Made by a program: the position numbers and the translations under genes. Shown piece by piece: positions 1 to 8,289 of a DNA stretch of 15,388 bases. The notes below the pieces were generated by a model that had not been told where the DNA came from, did no database searches, and was given only the letters and a program-made list of their open reading frames with translations. The stretch is from Erysipelotrichaceae bacterium (GTDB lineage: Bacteria; Bacillota_I; Bacilli_A; Erysipelotrichales; Erysipelotrichaceae). Location of the stretch: the NCBI GenBank assembly GCA_003510215.1, contig DOKQ01000107.1, positions 1 to 15,388 of the forward strand, in the 5' to 3' direction. Numbering within the stretch: position 1 is the stretch's first letter; the number at the start of each line of letters is the position of its first letter.

Positions 1-160
1 TTACCTGCGCTGCCAATGATACAGTATATTGACTCGCATCAAAAGCATCAATTGGCGAAATGCCACAGATACCCTTCTGAACATTCTCCCACAGGGTTTT
101 CACATCATTTCCAATCGGACTGACAGCACCCATCCCCGTCACAACTACTCTTCGTTTCAT
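1..160 (-). CDS. fabF: Beta-ketoacyl-ACP synthase II (partial, N-terminus)
   Basis: This is the first 53 codons of a KAS II condensing enzyme, which elongates acyl-ACP with malonyl-ACP in type II fatty acid synthesis. The gene begins at ATG 160 and leaves the window at position 1. The N-terminus MKRRVVVTGMGAVSPIGNDV is the typical FabF opening strand (VVVTG-G-V-P-G). The catalytic Cys-His-His residues lie outside the window. A strong AGGAGGT ribosome site overlaps the end of fabG, so the start is well supported and coupled to fabG translation. It is the last visible gene of the fatty acid operon. Short condensing-enzyme fragments are hard to tell apart, so FabB or another KAS is possible, but FabF fits the operon best. 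Confidence 0.9.
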   Translation of the reverse strand, partial: MKRRVVVTGMGAVSPIGNDVKTLWENVQKGICGISPIDAFDASQYTVSLAAQV

Positions 161-170
161 CGCTTACCTC

Positions 171-911
171 CTAATAGGTCATGCCACCATCAATCGCGAT
201 GGTCTGACCGGTAATATATGATGCCTTATCACTTGCAAGAAACACAGCCGCATTGGCCACATCTTCTACCTGTCCAAGACGTTTTAATGGAATATTTGCT
301 AACAACTTCGCTTTTATCTCATCGGATAAAACCTCTGTCATCGCAGTCTCAATGAATCCAGGAGCGATGGCATTGACTCGGATTCCCCAGGATGCCACCT
401 CTTTTGCCAACGAACGAGTCATGGCAATCAATCCGCCTTTCGATGCTGCATAGTTACTCTGACCCACGTTGCCACTAATACCAACGACACTCGCCATATT
501 TAAAATCACACCCCGCTTCTTCTTAAACATCAGCTTCACCGCATGTTTGCTACAAAGAAAGGCCCCCTTGAGATTCACATCAATGACATCCTCAAAGTCC
601 GACTCTTCCATGCGAAGAAGCAATTTATCTTTGGTAATTCCTGAGTTATTTACAAGCACATCCAAGCGACCGATTTCCTTACCAATCCACTCAAACATCC
701 CCGCAACAGAAGCGCTATCTTTCACATCTGCTCCATACAGATAGGTTTTTACACCCACTGCCACACACTGCGCAGAAACAGCTTCGGCTTTTTCCTTCGA
801 TGAACTATAATGAATAATCACATCATAACCTGATTTCGCAAAGGCCAAGGCACATGCCTGACCTATCCCACCGGATGCACCGGTAATCAGAACTACTGGA
901 TTAGTTTCCAT
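171..911 (-). CDS. fabG: 3-oxoacyl-ACP reductase FabG
   Basis: FabG is the NADPH-dependent short-chain dehydrogenase that reduces 3-ketoacyl-ACP to 3-hydroxyacyl-ACP in each elongation cycle. The 246-residue protein has the usual family length. It shows the Rossmann motif TGASGGIG (residues 10-17), NNSG (88-91, usually NNAG), and the catalytic N113, S141, Y154 and K158. The C-terminal IDGGMTY is characteristic. The reading frame is open 27 codons further upstream, inside fabD. The start is set at ATG 911 because AAGGAGG lies just before it and the protein then begins METNPVVLITGASG. It overlaps the fabD end by 11 bases and is followed by fabF. The substitution in NNSG is minor and no truncation is seen. 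Confidence 0.96.
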   Translation of the reverse strand: METNPVVLITGASGGIGQACALAFAKSGYDVIIHYSSSKEKAEAVSAQCVAVGVKTYLYGADVKDSASVAGMFEWIGKEIGRLDVLVNNSGITKDKLLLRMEESDFEDVIDVNLKGAFLCSKHAVKLMFKKKRGVILNMASVVGISGNVGQSNYAASKGGLIAMTRSLAKEVASWGIRVNAIAPGFIETAMTEVLSDEIKAKLLANIPLKRLGQVEDVANAAVFLASDKASYITGQTIAIDGGMTY

Positions 912-1827
912 AGATTGCCTCCTTACACTTCTGAATCGAAGCCACATCTTCCATAGCCAACACTTTAGCTTTCGGTGCAATTTTGCGAACAAAGGAACTT
1001 AGCACCTGACCAGGCCCCACTTCCACAAAGGTATCCACTCCCATGTCAACCATCGTTTCAATCGTTTGGATAAACTGAACAGAAGAGCAAATCTGACGGC
1101 GCAGCGCATCCACAATATCCTCTTCCTTCTGTCCACTGACATTCATAATGACATCCATGTCTGGTTTGGATACGTTGACTTTCAGCAGTTCTTTCTGAAG
1201 AAGAATGCTTGCATCCTTGAGCAACTGACTATGAAATGCCCCACTTACCTGAAGCGGAATGAGCCGTTTAGCTCCCCGCAGTTTAAGCTGCTCCACAGCC
1301 ATATCCAACGCTACATTCTCACCGGTAATTACAATCTGGTTTGGACTGTTGTAATTGGCAATTTCGCAGATTCCTGCTTGTTTGACCTCATCCAAGGCCA
1401 ATACCTCTTCAATGACAGCCTTCGTGCTCCCCAGCACTGCGACCATCCCGGTTTTTCCACCTTCAAGTGCAGAGGACATGATAGCACCACGCTTGATTAC
1501 AAGTGAAATGGCATCTTCCACAGAAAATGCTTTTGCATAAGTTAAGGCAGAGTATTCACCCAGACTCAACCCCGCCACAACGTCAGGAATGATTCCTTCA
1601 CTTTCCGCTGCTTTCGCAATGGCCAACGAAGTCACCAGTAAACTCACCTGAGTATACCGGGTATCATCAAGCATTTCCTGAGGTCCATAGAAACACAGCT
1701 GTTTAACATCAATATCAAAATTCGCCTGATCAAATACAGCCCTCGATGCCGGATAAGCCTCATACACTGATTGACCCATCCCAATTTTCTGAACTCCCTG
1801 TCCCGCAAACAAGAATGCTATACTCAT
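901..1827 (-). CDS. fabD: Malonyl-CoA:ACP transacylase FabD
   Basis: FabD moves the malonyl group from malonyl-CoA to ACP and so supplies the elongation substrate. The 308-residue protein begins with the FAGQG motif (8-11). It carries the nucleophile elbow GLSLGEYSAL with the catalytic Ser at 88, Arg113 that binds the malonyl carboxylate, and the catalytic His199 in SGAFHS. The later VEVGPGQVLSSFV segment is also typical. The length matches the family. Its ATG (1827) overlaps the stop of the preceding nitronate monooxygenase-like gene in an ATGA arrangement, so translation is coupled. Its own end overlaps fabG. GLSLG in place of the GHSLG of E. coli is a usual variant in Gram-positives. Confidence 0.96.
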   Translation of the reverse strand: MSIAFLFAGQGVQKIGMGQSVYEAYPASRAVFDQANFDIDVKQLCFYGPQEMLDDTRYTQVSLLVTSLAIAKAAESEGIIPDVVAGLSLGEYSALTYAKAFSVEDAISLVIKRGAIMSSALEGGKTGMVAVLGSTKAVIEEVLALDEVKQAGICEIANYNSPNQIVITGENVALDMAVEQLKLRGAKRLIPLQVSGAFHSQLLKDASILLQKELLKVNVSKPDMDVIMNVSGQKEEDIVDALRRQICSSVQFIQTIETMVDMGVDTFVEVGPGQVLSSFVRKIAPKAKVLAMEDVASIQKCKEAIYGN

Positions 1828-2894
1828 CTAAATCCCTCCATTTCACTCAATAATTCTTTAATCAACTCTTTAACCTTAACAATCGAATGGACACGATATC
1901 CATTAGTCCCACTAAAGACCAATCCATCCGATATGTTTCCTTTGACTGCTTCGATGAGTGCTTCCGTAATGCAATACACTGTATCGGCAGGATTGCACGG
2001 CTTTAAACAATTGACACACCGCTTCACCTTGATTTTCCCAAGTTCTTTCAATGTTTTAGTAAACTGTGTCTTCACTGCCCGACCTGGATAACCGGAAGGG
2101 CTTAATACAAAGTCAATATCTTCTTCCTTAGCATCGATGAGCGTTTGCTTAAATGCATCACTCGCATCACATTCTTCCGTGGCAATAAATCTGGTCCCCA
2201 TTTGAACACCACTGGCACCAAGTCTCATAAATGTTGCAATATCACTACTTGTATAGATCCCCCCTGCCACAAACACCGGAATATCTATGCCAAGTGTATT
2301 TAGTTCCCGTTTCACATCTTCGAAGATGGATTCCAGCGAAGGAAATTCCCGTCGATTCACCTGATCCCAGGTAAAACCAAGATGCCCTCCTGCCATGGGG
2401 CCTTCAATGACCAAGGCATCGGGTAAGCGTTGATAACTCGAAAGATACCTTTTACATAAAAGTTTTGCGGCTTTTCCGCTAGATACAATCGGGATAATGG
2501 CTCCATCAAATCCTTCGGTGTATTGAGGAAGTGACAGTGGCAGTCCCGCACCGGATATGATGGCATCAATGTCCATCTTGGCAATCTCTGTGGCGTAGAT
2601 ATCATACTTTTCCCCCGCAACCATCAGGTTAATCCCCAAAAGACCATGCCCCTCACTGATGAGTCGCGCTTTCGCAATTTCCTTTTTTAATGCACGAAGA
2701 TTGGCCGAAACCGGATCTTTGTAAAAGTCAGGCTCATTATATCCGGGTTGTGCTGCAGAGATCACACCCATACCACCTTCCTTCATCACACTACCTGCAA
2801 GTCGGCCTAGCGAAACTCCAATGCCCATACCACCCTGAATGATGGGAATGCTCATGGTTTTTCCTCGTACGAGCCATGTATGAATCTGTTTCAT
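1824..2894 (-). CDS. Nitronate monooxygenase / FabK-like FMN TIM-barrel protein
   Basis: This 356-residue flavoprotein belongs to the nitropropane dioxygenase/FabK superfamily. It has the N-terminal PIIQGGMGIGVS segment (17-28), VEGPMAGGHLGF-type flavin pocket with His171 (VIEGPMAGGH, 162-171), FVAGGIYTSSD (208-218) and GASGVQMGTRF (227-236). It differs from the neighbouring FabK by its length and by a C-terminal cysteine cluster, C293-x2-C296-x3-C300-x7-C308. It lies between fabK and fabD with ATGA-type overlaps on both sides, so it is co-made with the fatty acid enzymes. Known relatives oxidise alkyl nitronates or are uncharacterised, and a role in fatty acid metabolism is only inferred from context. 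ATG 2894 has a poor ribosome site but couples to fabK. Met14 has GAGGA upstream and is an alternative start. Confidence 0.85.
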   Translation of the reverse strand: MKQIHTWLVRGKTMSIPIIQGGMGIGVSLGRLAGSVMKEGGMGVISAAQPGYNEPDFYKDPVSANLRALKKEIAKARLISEGHGLLGINLMVAGEKYDIYATEIAKMDIDAIISGAGLPLSLPQYTEGFDGAIIPIVSSGKAAKLLCKRYLSSYQRLPDALVIEGPMAGGHLGFTWDQVNRREFPSLESIFEDVKRELNTLGIDIPVFVAGGIYTSSDIATFMRLGASGVQMGTRFIATEECDASDAFKQTLIDAKEEDIDFVLSPSGYPGRAVKTQFTKTLKELGKIKVKRCVNCLKPCNPADTVYCITEALIEAVKGNISDGLVFSGTNGYRVHSIVKVKELIKELLSEMEGFR

Positions 2895-3832
2895 AATTGG
2901 CCTAATTTCTCTGCAAGTTTCATCTGCTCAACTTTAGCTTCCGCAATCATTTCTTCGAAGATGACCGCAAGCGGTTTGACTTCCTTAATCATTCCGGCAA
3001 TCTGCCCCATCATCACGGAACCATCCTTCACATTACCGTCAAAGACTGCTTTTCGCAATGAACCCAGAGTCAGCTTCTCCAACTCCTCACGGTCAGCACC
3101 TTCTTTTTCAAGTTTGATATAGTGATTGGACATCGCATTCTTTAGAATCCGAACTGGAGCCGAAACGCTCCTCCCGGTTACCACCGTATCTGAGTCTTTT
3201 GCCTTAATGATGGCATCCTTATAGTTCTGATGGATTGGACATTCCTGTGCCACAAGCAAGCAGGTTCCCACCTGAACACCGCTGGCACCCAAGGACATGG
3301 CTGCGTTGAACGTACGTCCATCCGCAATGCCTCCAGCCGCAATCACATCAATGGCTAGTGCATCAACTGCCTGAGGAACCAAAGCCATGGTTGTCATTTC
3401 ACCCACATGGCCACCAGCCTCCGTTCCCTCCACAATAACCATATCTGCATTGGCCTGCTCCATTCGTCGAGCCAAAGAAACCGTTGGCACAATTGGAATG
3501 ACCATAATACCCGCTTCTTTTAGTTTGGGAATATAGGGACCTGGATTTCCTGCACCCGTGGTAACAACAGCTGGCTTCAACTCACAAATCACATCCACAA
3601 TCGCCGGACTGTGCGGATTCATAAGCATCACATTAACCCCAAAAGGTTTGTCTGTCAGTTGGCGACATGTCAAAATGGCATCATATGCCTGCTGTGCTGT
3701 CATCGCACCCGTGGCAATCACGCCTAACGCACCGCAATTGGATACTGCTGCCGCAAATTCTGCTGTTGCAATGTTTGCCATGGCTCCCTGAATAATCGGA
3801 TACTTAATATTTAATCGTTGATGTAATAACAT
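2891..3832 (-). CDS. fabK: Enoyl-ACP reductase II FabK
   Basis: FabK is the FMN-dependent, NAD(P)H-using enoyl-ACP reductase that completes each elongation cycle. It replaces FabI in many streptococci and clostridia. The 313-residue protein matches the usual FabK length. It begins HQRLNIKYPIIQGAMA and contains VEGTEAGGH with the likely catalytic His142 (compare His144 of the pneumococcal enzyme). FMN phosphate motifs AAGGIADGR (165-173) and GASGVQVGT (182-190) follow. The start at 3832 is backed by AGGAGG seven bases upstream. It follows fabH by 11 bases and overlaps the next gene by 4. FabK enzymes are insensitive to triclosan, a family property not tested here. No FabI-like gene is in the window. 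Confidence 0.93.
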   Translation of the reverse strand: MLLHQRLNIKYPIIQGAMANIATAEFAAAVSNCGALGVIATGAMTAQQAYDAILTCRQLTDKPFGVNVMLMNPHSPAIVDVICELKPAVVTTGAGNPGPYIPKLKEAGIMVIPIVPTVSLARRMEQANADMVIVEGTEAGGHVGEMTTMALVPQAVDALAIDVIAAGGIADGRTFNAAMSLGASGVQVGTCLLVAQECPIHQNYKDAIIKAKDSDTVVTGRSVSAPVRILKNAMSNHYIKLEKEGADREELEKLTLGSLRKAVFDGNVKDGSVMMGQIAGMIKEVKPLAVIFEEMIAEAKVEQMKLAEKLGQL

Positions 3833-3843
3833 ACCTTTTCCTC

Positions 3844-4788
3844 CTAAACTTTACCCAGGGTTGCACCCCAGCTTAATCCGCCCCCAAAGCCCACAAAGCA
3901 GACAATAGAGTTGGGTTTGATTCTTTGATGTTCCATTGCCTCACTTAAAGCAATCGGAATGGATGCGGCCGAAGTGTTTCCCACATGATCCACATTGGTA
4001 ATAAACTTGGATTTGTCCAGATTCATCTTACTTGCCACATGATCAAGGATGCGCACATTTGCCTGATGAGGGATAAAGTAATCAATCGCGTCCGGTGTGA
4101 TGTTTGCTTCTTTGCATACCTGCTCAATTGCATCGCTCATGGCTTTGATGGCAAATCGAAAGACAGCCTGTCCCTGCATCAGAATCTTATGATTCTGAGT
4201 TGAATCTGTTACGAGTACCTGCTGTGTGTCACTTTCGGAATTACTGAAATGAACCCAGTCGAACTCGCTGGTATCATCTTGACTGACAATCACGGCTCCA
4301 GCCCCATCCCCAAAGAGAACACATGTGCCTCGATCATTAAAATCAAGAATCGAGCTCATCTTTTCTGAACCTACAACGCAGATATGCTTACATTGTCCGG
4401 TCGTAATCAAAGCGTCCGCTACCTGAAGGGATACAATAAACCCGGAGCAAGCTGTGTTTATGTCAAAGGCAAGTAATTTATCATTTTGAATATTTAACGC
4501 CGCCTTTAACTGATGAGCCATTGAAGGCATCGCAGTATCTGGTGTCATGGTCGCAACAATGATACCATCAATCATGTCTTTCGAAAGTATTGACTTGGAT
4601 AGTGCCATCGTAACAGCTTCAGTAGCCATCATGACATTGGTCATCGATTCTGCAAAGTGACGTTGCTTAATACCTGTTCGACTCAAAATCCATTCATCAC
4701 TGGTCTCCACAAACTGTTTCATATCTTCATTGGTATAGACCTTGTCCCCAAGACAATGTCCATATCCCTGAACGAGTAATTTTCCCAT
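3844..4788 (-). CDS. fabH: Beta-ketoacyl-ACP synthase III FabH
   Basis: FabH starts fatty acid synthesis by condensing an acyl-CoA primer with malonyl-ACP. The 314-residue protein shows the full catalytic triad: Cys114 in DINTACSGF, His241 in IPHQANVRI and Asn271 in HVGNTSAAS. It also has the early ETSDEWI-RTGI motif (28-40) and FGDGAGAVI (159-167). The C-terminus ends in the expected FGGGLSWG glycine loop. The ATG overlaps the accA stop as TAATG, so ribosomes can re-initiate directly, and the separate ribosome site is weak. Primer preference (acetyl-CoA or branched acyl-CoA) cannot be read from the sequence. Confidence 0.96.
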   Translation of the reverse strand: MGKLLVQGYGHCLGDKVYTNEDMKQFVETSDEWILSRTGIKQRHFAESMTNVMMATEAVTMALSKSILSKDMIDGIIVATMTPDTAMPSMAHQLKAALNIQNDKLLAFDINTACSGFIVSLQVADALITTGQCKHICVVGSEKMSSILDFNDRGTCVLFGDGAGAVIVSQDDTSEFDWVHFSNSESDTQQVLVTDSTQNHKILMQGQAVFRFAIKAMSDAIEQVCKEANITPDAIDYFIPHQANVRILDHVASKMNLDKSKFITNVDHVGNTSAASIPIALSEAMEHQRIKPNSIVCFVGFGGGLSWGATLGKV

Positions 4789-5585
4789 TAGACATTCCCC
4801 ATCACGCGAAACTTCTTGTATCGCTCATCAAGCAGTTGCTTGACTTTCTTTTTAGATAAAATGCCCAACTCTTTTCTGAGTATTTCTTTAAGCAAAAGAA
4901 TGGCCGTTTTTTGATGCTGATGAAGTCCTCCTTCACTTTCCTCAATAATGCCATCGATGATTCCTTTATTTAATAGATCAAACGATGTACATTCCATAAG
5001 CTCTGCAGCCTCTTTGGCACGACTCTCATCTTTCCAAAGAATACTTGCAAACCCTTCGGGAGATAAAATGGAATAGATAGCATTTTCAAACATATAGATT
5101 CGATCCGCAACACTTAAAGCCAAAGCACCACCACTGCCACCTTCAGAAAGCACAATGGCAATAATTGGTGTCTTGAGTGTCGCAAAGAGTTTAAGTGATG
5201 TGGCAATGGCCTCAGCCTGTCCACGCTCTTCTGCTTCTTTGCCAGGAAAAGCGCCCGCTGTATCAACGAATGTAATGATTGGACGATGGAATTTTTCTGC
5301 CTGCTTGGCTAATCTCTGTGCCTTGCGATATCCCTCAGGCGATACCATGCCAAAGTGACATTCCAGATTCTCCTGTAGATTGCGACCTTTGCTTTGAGCA
5401 AGTACGGTCACCGGAGTTCCTTCAAACGTTGCCAAACCACCATATAAAGCCGCATCATCCCCAAAGTGACGATCACCACATAGCTCAATGAAATCCTCAA
5501 AGATATGAGGTAATAAATCTTTTGCTTTGGGTCGCTGGGGATTGCGTGCGAGCATCACCCGCTCCCATGCGCTCATTGATTTCAT
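4788..5585 (-). CDS. accA: Acetyl-CoA carboxylase carboxyltransferase subunit alpha
   Basis: AccA pairs with AccD to move the carboxyl group from carboxybiotin on AccB to acetyl-CoA, giving malonyl-CoA. The 265-residue protein carries the crotonase-fold motifs FVDTAGAFPG (106-115) and SEGGSGGALAL (147-157), and an N-terminal AWERV-ARNPQRPKA segment typical of the alpha subunit. The frame is open 13 codons further upstream inside accD. ATG 5585 is chosen because AAGGAG lies eight bases before it and it forms an ATGA overlap with the accD stop. Its end overlaps fabH by one base. It is a separate alpha subunit, not an AccAD fusion. Confidence 0.95.
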   Translation of the reverse strand: MKSMSAWERVMLARNPQRPKAKDLLPHIFEDFIELCGDRHFGDDAALYGGLATFEGTPVTVLAQSKGRNLQENLECHFGMVSPEGYRKAQRLAKQAEKFHRPIITFVDTAGAFPGKEAEERGQAEAIATSLKLFATLKTPIIAIVLSEGGSGGALALSVADRIYMFENAIYSILSPEGFASILWKDESRAKEAAELMECTSFDLLNKGIIDGIIEESEGGLHQHQKTAILLLKEILRKELGILSKKKVKQLLDERYKKFRVMGNV

Positions 5586-6460
5586 AGGTTGACTCCTTGG
5601 TGCAGTTGTAACAGCTTTGAACATGTATCTTTCAGTTGGTGACGAGTGACCACCTGATCCACAAACCCTTTTTCTTTCAAAAATTCAGAAGTCTGGAAAT
5701 GGTCAGGCAGTTTCTCATTAATTGTCTTTTCAATCACGCGACGTCCCGCAAAACCAATGGTCGCTTTGGGTTCCGCAAGAATGATATCGCCAAGCATGGC
5801 ATAGCTGGCACTCACACCGCCCGTGGTTGGATGGGTCAGAATCGATATGTATAGACCCCCAGCCTCATCCAATCGTGCCAGTGCTGCACTGGTTTTGGCC
5901 ATTTGCATCAAGGATAAAATCCCTTCTTGCATTCGAGCCCCACCTGAGCTACTCACAATCAGTAACGGAAATTTCTTCTGTGTTGCCATTTCAATGGTTT
6001 TGGTAATCTTATCTCCCACTACTGAACCCATAGAACCCATCATGAAATAACTATCCATGACCGCAATAGCTACCTTGACACCACTGATCTGCCCACTTCC
6101 ACAAACAACCGCTTCATTGACATTCGCTGCCTGTTGGTATTGATAGAGTTTCTTTTTATATCCCGGGAAATCATTAACATGAAAACTGGTTCGTTTTTTA
6201 TCGATTTCCCTAAATGTCCCCTCGTCCAATAGTAGTGATAATCGATCATATGCACCTATTCGCATATGATATCCGCAATGAATACACACCCCTTGATTGG
6301 CTTTGATACTTTCGGGAGCAATCGCCTGTTTGCATCCATCACAGATCACAAGCTGACTTGCTTCCACTACTTTCACTTCGGTCTTGACGACACGATTGAA
6401 AAACTGCTGGACGATGGAAATCTGTTCTTTTCGTTTTTTAAATAATTGGTTCACGTTCAC
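5582..6460 (-). CDS. accD: Acetyl-CoA carboxylase carboxyltransferase subunit beta
   Basis: AccD is the zinc-containing beta subunit of the carboxyltransferase. The 292-residue protein has the N-terminal four-cysteine zinc ribbon C40-x2-C43-x15-C59-x2-C62. The carboxyltransferase core includes SSSGGARMQEG (170-180), PTTGGVSASYAMLGD (211-225) and ATIGFAGRRVIE (233-244). The start is not ATG. Two in-frame GTG codons, 6460 and 6454, follow a CAGGAG site. The first is only four bases from GGAG and the second ten, so the exact start is uncertain by two residues. The gene overlaps the end of accC by up to 23 bases and accA by 4. SASYAMLGD differs slightly from the commoner T-ASFAMLGD. Confidence 0.95.
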   Translation of the reverse strand: MNVNQLFKKRKEQISIVQQFFNRVVKTEVKVVEASQLVICDGCKQAIAPESIKANQGVCIHCGYHMRIGAYDRLSLLLDEGTFREIDKKRTSFHVNDFPGYKKKLYQYQQAANVNEAVVCGSGQISGVKVAIAVMDSYFMMGSMGSVVGDKITKTIEMATQKKFPLLIVSSSGGARMQEGILSLMQMAKTSAALARLDEAGGLYISILTHPTTGGVSASYAMLGDIILAEPKATIGFAGRRVIEKTINEKLPDHFQTSEFLKEKGFVDQVVTRHQLKDTCSKLLQLHQGVNL

Positions 6461-7805
6461 TCAACTCCTGTATCCATTTCCCCGCAAAATCCGTGGTATA
6501 ACGCCCATCAATAAACTGAGCATGGTGCATGGTCAAATAGTGAAATTCCACATTTGAAGCCACGCCATCGATGATAAATTCTTCTAATGCCCCACGCATC
6601 CGTTTAATCGCCTGAAGACGTGAATCCCCAAAGGTAATCAGTTTGGCAATCATCGAATCATAGTAAGGACTGATTGTATATCCCTGATAAATGGCACTAT
6701 CAATTCGGACATCCTTACCACCCGGTGTATGAATAAACGTAATCGTTCCGGGTGTTGGGGCAAAACCACGGCGCATATCTTCCGCATTGATTCGGCATTC
6801 AATCGCATGGCCCTTAAGTACAATATCTTCCTGCTTTAAGGTCAGTTTACATCCTTCTGCACTTCGAATCTGATGACGAATCAAATCCACTCCAGTGACC
6901 ATTTCCGTAATCGGATGTTCTACCTGAATTCGCGTGTTCATTTCCATAAAATAAGCTTCAAATTGCTCATCCATTAAAAACTCGACCGTCCCAACACTAT
7001 CGTAGCTCACTGCCTTAGCTACCTTAATGGCTTCAGCACAGATTTTCTCGCGCTGCTCGCTGGATAACAAATGGCAGGGCGCTTCTTCAATGACCTTCTG
7101 GTGACGACGCTGAAAGGAGCAATCACGTTCATAAAGATGCAACACGGTCCCATGCTTGTCTGCCAGAATCTGAACTTCAATATGCTTAGCCTTAGTGAAC
7201 AGTTTTTCAATATATACCGTATCATCAGAGAAATTATTTTTCGCTTCCTGTTTGAGTGGACTGAAGACTTTCATTAGTTCTTCCTGGGAATTCACCATTC
7301 GAATCCCCCGACCACCACCACCTGCCGCAGCCTTAATCATGACAGGATAGCCAATGGTATTGGCAATGGATACGGCTTCTACCTCATCCTTCACCGCTCC
7401 GATCGAACCGGGAATCACTTGAACACCTGCTTCAATCATGCGCTTACGAGCATTAATCTTATTTCCCATAAGTTCAATCACATCACTGGATGGACCAATG
7501 AAAATAAGACCGCATTGACTTACTAATGAGGCAAACATTGAGTTCTCTGATAAGAATCCAAATCCGGGGTGGATGGCATCACATCCCGTTAAGATCGCTG
7601 CCTCAATGATATTATGCATATGAAGATAACTATCTTTGCTTTGTGGTCCACCCACACATACAGATTCATCTGCCAGCTGAACATGCAACGCATCTTTATC
7701 GGCCGTTGAATAGATGGCTACGGTTGCAATATTTAGGTCTTTGCAACTGCGAATGATGCGAACGGCGATTTCTCCACGGTTAGCAATCAGACACTTCTTA
7801 ATCAT
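6438..7805 (-). CDS. accC: Acetyl-CoA carboxylase biotin carboxylase subunit
   Basis: AccC is the ATP-grasp enzyme that carboxylates the biotin on AccB with bicarbonate. The 455-residue length is normal for the free subunit. Visible motifs are the N-terminal KCLIANRGEIAVRIIR, HPGFGFLSEN (79-88), the glycine-rich ATP lid KAAAGGGGRGIRM (158-170), RDCSFQRRHQK (227-237), and the active-site MEMNTRIQVEHPITE with E288, N290 and R292. No biotinyl domain is fused on, which agrees with the separate accB upstream. The start ATG overlaps the accB stop (ATGA). In streptococcal operons fabZ usually sits between accB and accC. It is absent here. Confidence 0.97.
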   Translation of the reverse strand: MIKKCLIANRGEIAVRIIRSCKDLNIATVAIYSTADKDALHVQLADESVCVGGPQSKDSYLHMHNIIEAAILTGCDAIHPGFGFLSENSMFASLVSQCGLIFIGPSSDVIELMGNKINARKRMIEAGVQVIPGSIGAVKDEVEAVSIANTIGYPVMIKAAAGGGGRGIRMVNSQEELMKVFSPLKQEAKNNFSDDTVYIEKLFTKAKHIEVQILADKHGTVLHLYERDCSFQRRHQKVIEEAPCHLLSSEQREKICAEAIKVAKAVSYDSVGTVEFLMDEQFEAYFMEMNTRIQVEHPITEMVTGVDLIRHQIRSAEGCKLTLKQEDIVLKGHAIECRINAEDMRRGFAPTPGTITFIHTPGGKDVRIDSAIYQGYTISPYYDSMIAKLITFGDSRLQAIKRMRGALEEFIIDGVASNVEFHYLTMHHAQFIDGRYTTDFAGKWIQELSEREPII

Positions 7806-8245
7806 GAAGCTTCCCCAATAAGAATCAGTGGCTGATCATAGGAAACCATCATTGAGTTGCTTGCGACAATATCCAAAATCACTCCATCACGTGGTGCTTT
7901 AAGTTCATTCATAACCTTCATCGCTTCAATTAGACAAAGAGTGTCCCCTTTGTTTACCTTGCAACCCACCGTTATATAGGGCGCATTTTCAGGAGAGCTG
8001 CTCGCATAGTAGGTTCCTACCAAAGGGGCTTTTACCCATGTTCCTTTGACTTCCTCTTTAACCTCTTCAACCACAGGCGTATTCATCGTTGCTACAGGAC
8101 TCATCACGTTGACTGTTGGTTGTGTATATGAAAGAGAAGGTGTTTTCTCCAATTTAATTTTAATCTCATCGACTTCCAGTTCCATGGTTGCGACTGATGA
8201 CTTTTCGAATAGTTGTAGAATTTGTTCTATTTTTTTAATGTCCAT
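7802..8245 (-). CDS. accB: Biotin carboxyl carrier protein of acetyl-CoA carboxylase
   Basis: AccB carries biotin between the carboxylase and carboxyltransferase active sites. The 147-residue protein has an N-terminal helix region (DIKKIEQILQLFEKSSV), a Thr/Pro/Val/Glu-rich linker (about 35-68) and a C-terminal biotinyl domain. The biotin-accepting lysine is Lys110 in the EAMKVMNE motif. ATG 8245 is preferred over the in-frame GTG at 8248 because it lies seven bases from AAGGAGGT rather than four. The gene follows acpP across a terminator-like hairpin and overlaps accC by 4 bases. The divergently transcribed ligase gene at 8714 probably attaches its biotin. Confidence 0.96.
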   Translation of the reverse strand: MDIKKIEQILQLFEKSSVATMELEVDEIKIKLEKTPSLSYTQPTVNVMSPVATMNTPVVEEVKEEVKGTWVKAPLVGTYYASSSPENAPYITVGCKVNKGDTLCLIEAMKVMNELKAPRDGVILDIVASNSMMVSYDQPLILIGEAS

Positions 8246-8263
8246 CACTTGTACCTCCTTATG

Positions 8264-8289
8264 AAAAAAACCAAGGCAACCCTTGGTTT
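8264..8289 (-). terminator. Intra-operon terminator-like hairpin after acpP
   Basis: Read on the minus strand, AAACCAAGG and CCTTGGTTT form a perfect 9-bp stem around a GTTG loop (8268-8289), and the run of seven T starts within the stem (8270-8264). The stem begins at the last base of the acpP stop codon. Only about 20 bases separate it from the accB start, with no room for a new promoter. It therefore probably ends part of the transcripts and lets the rest read on into accB, raising ACP relative to the enzymes. It may also protect the 3' end of a processed acpP mRNA. Confidence 0.8.

Noticed and set aside
911..992. A longer fabG beginning upstream inside fabD
   Set aside because: The extra 27 residues are basic and unlike any FabG, while ATG 911 has a strong ribosome site and gives the standard N-terminus.
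5586..5624. A longer accA beginning inside accD
   Set aside because: ATG 5585 has AAGGAG at good spacing and an ATGA overlap with the accD stop; the extra 13 residues are not AccA-like.
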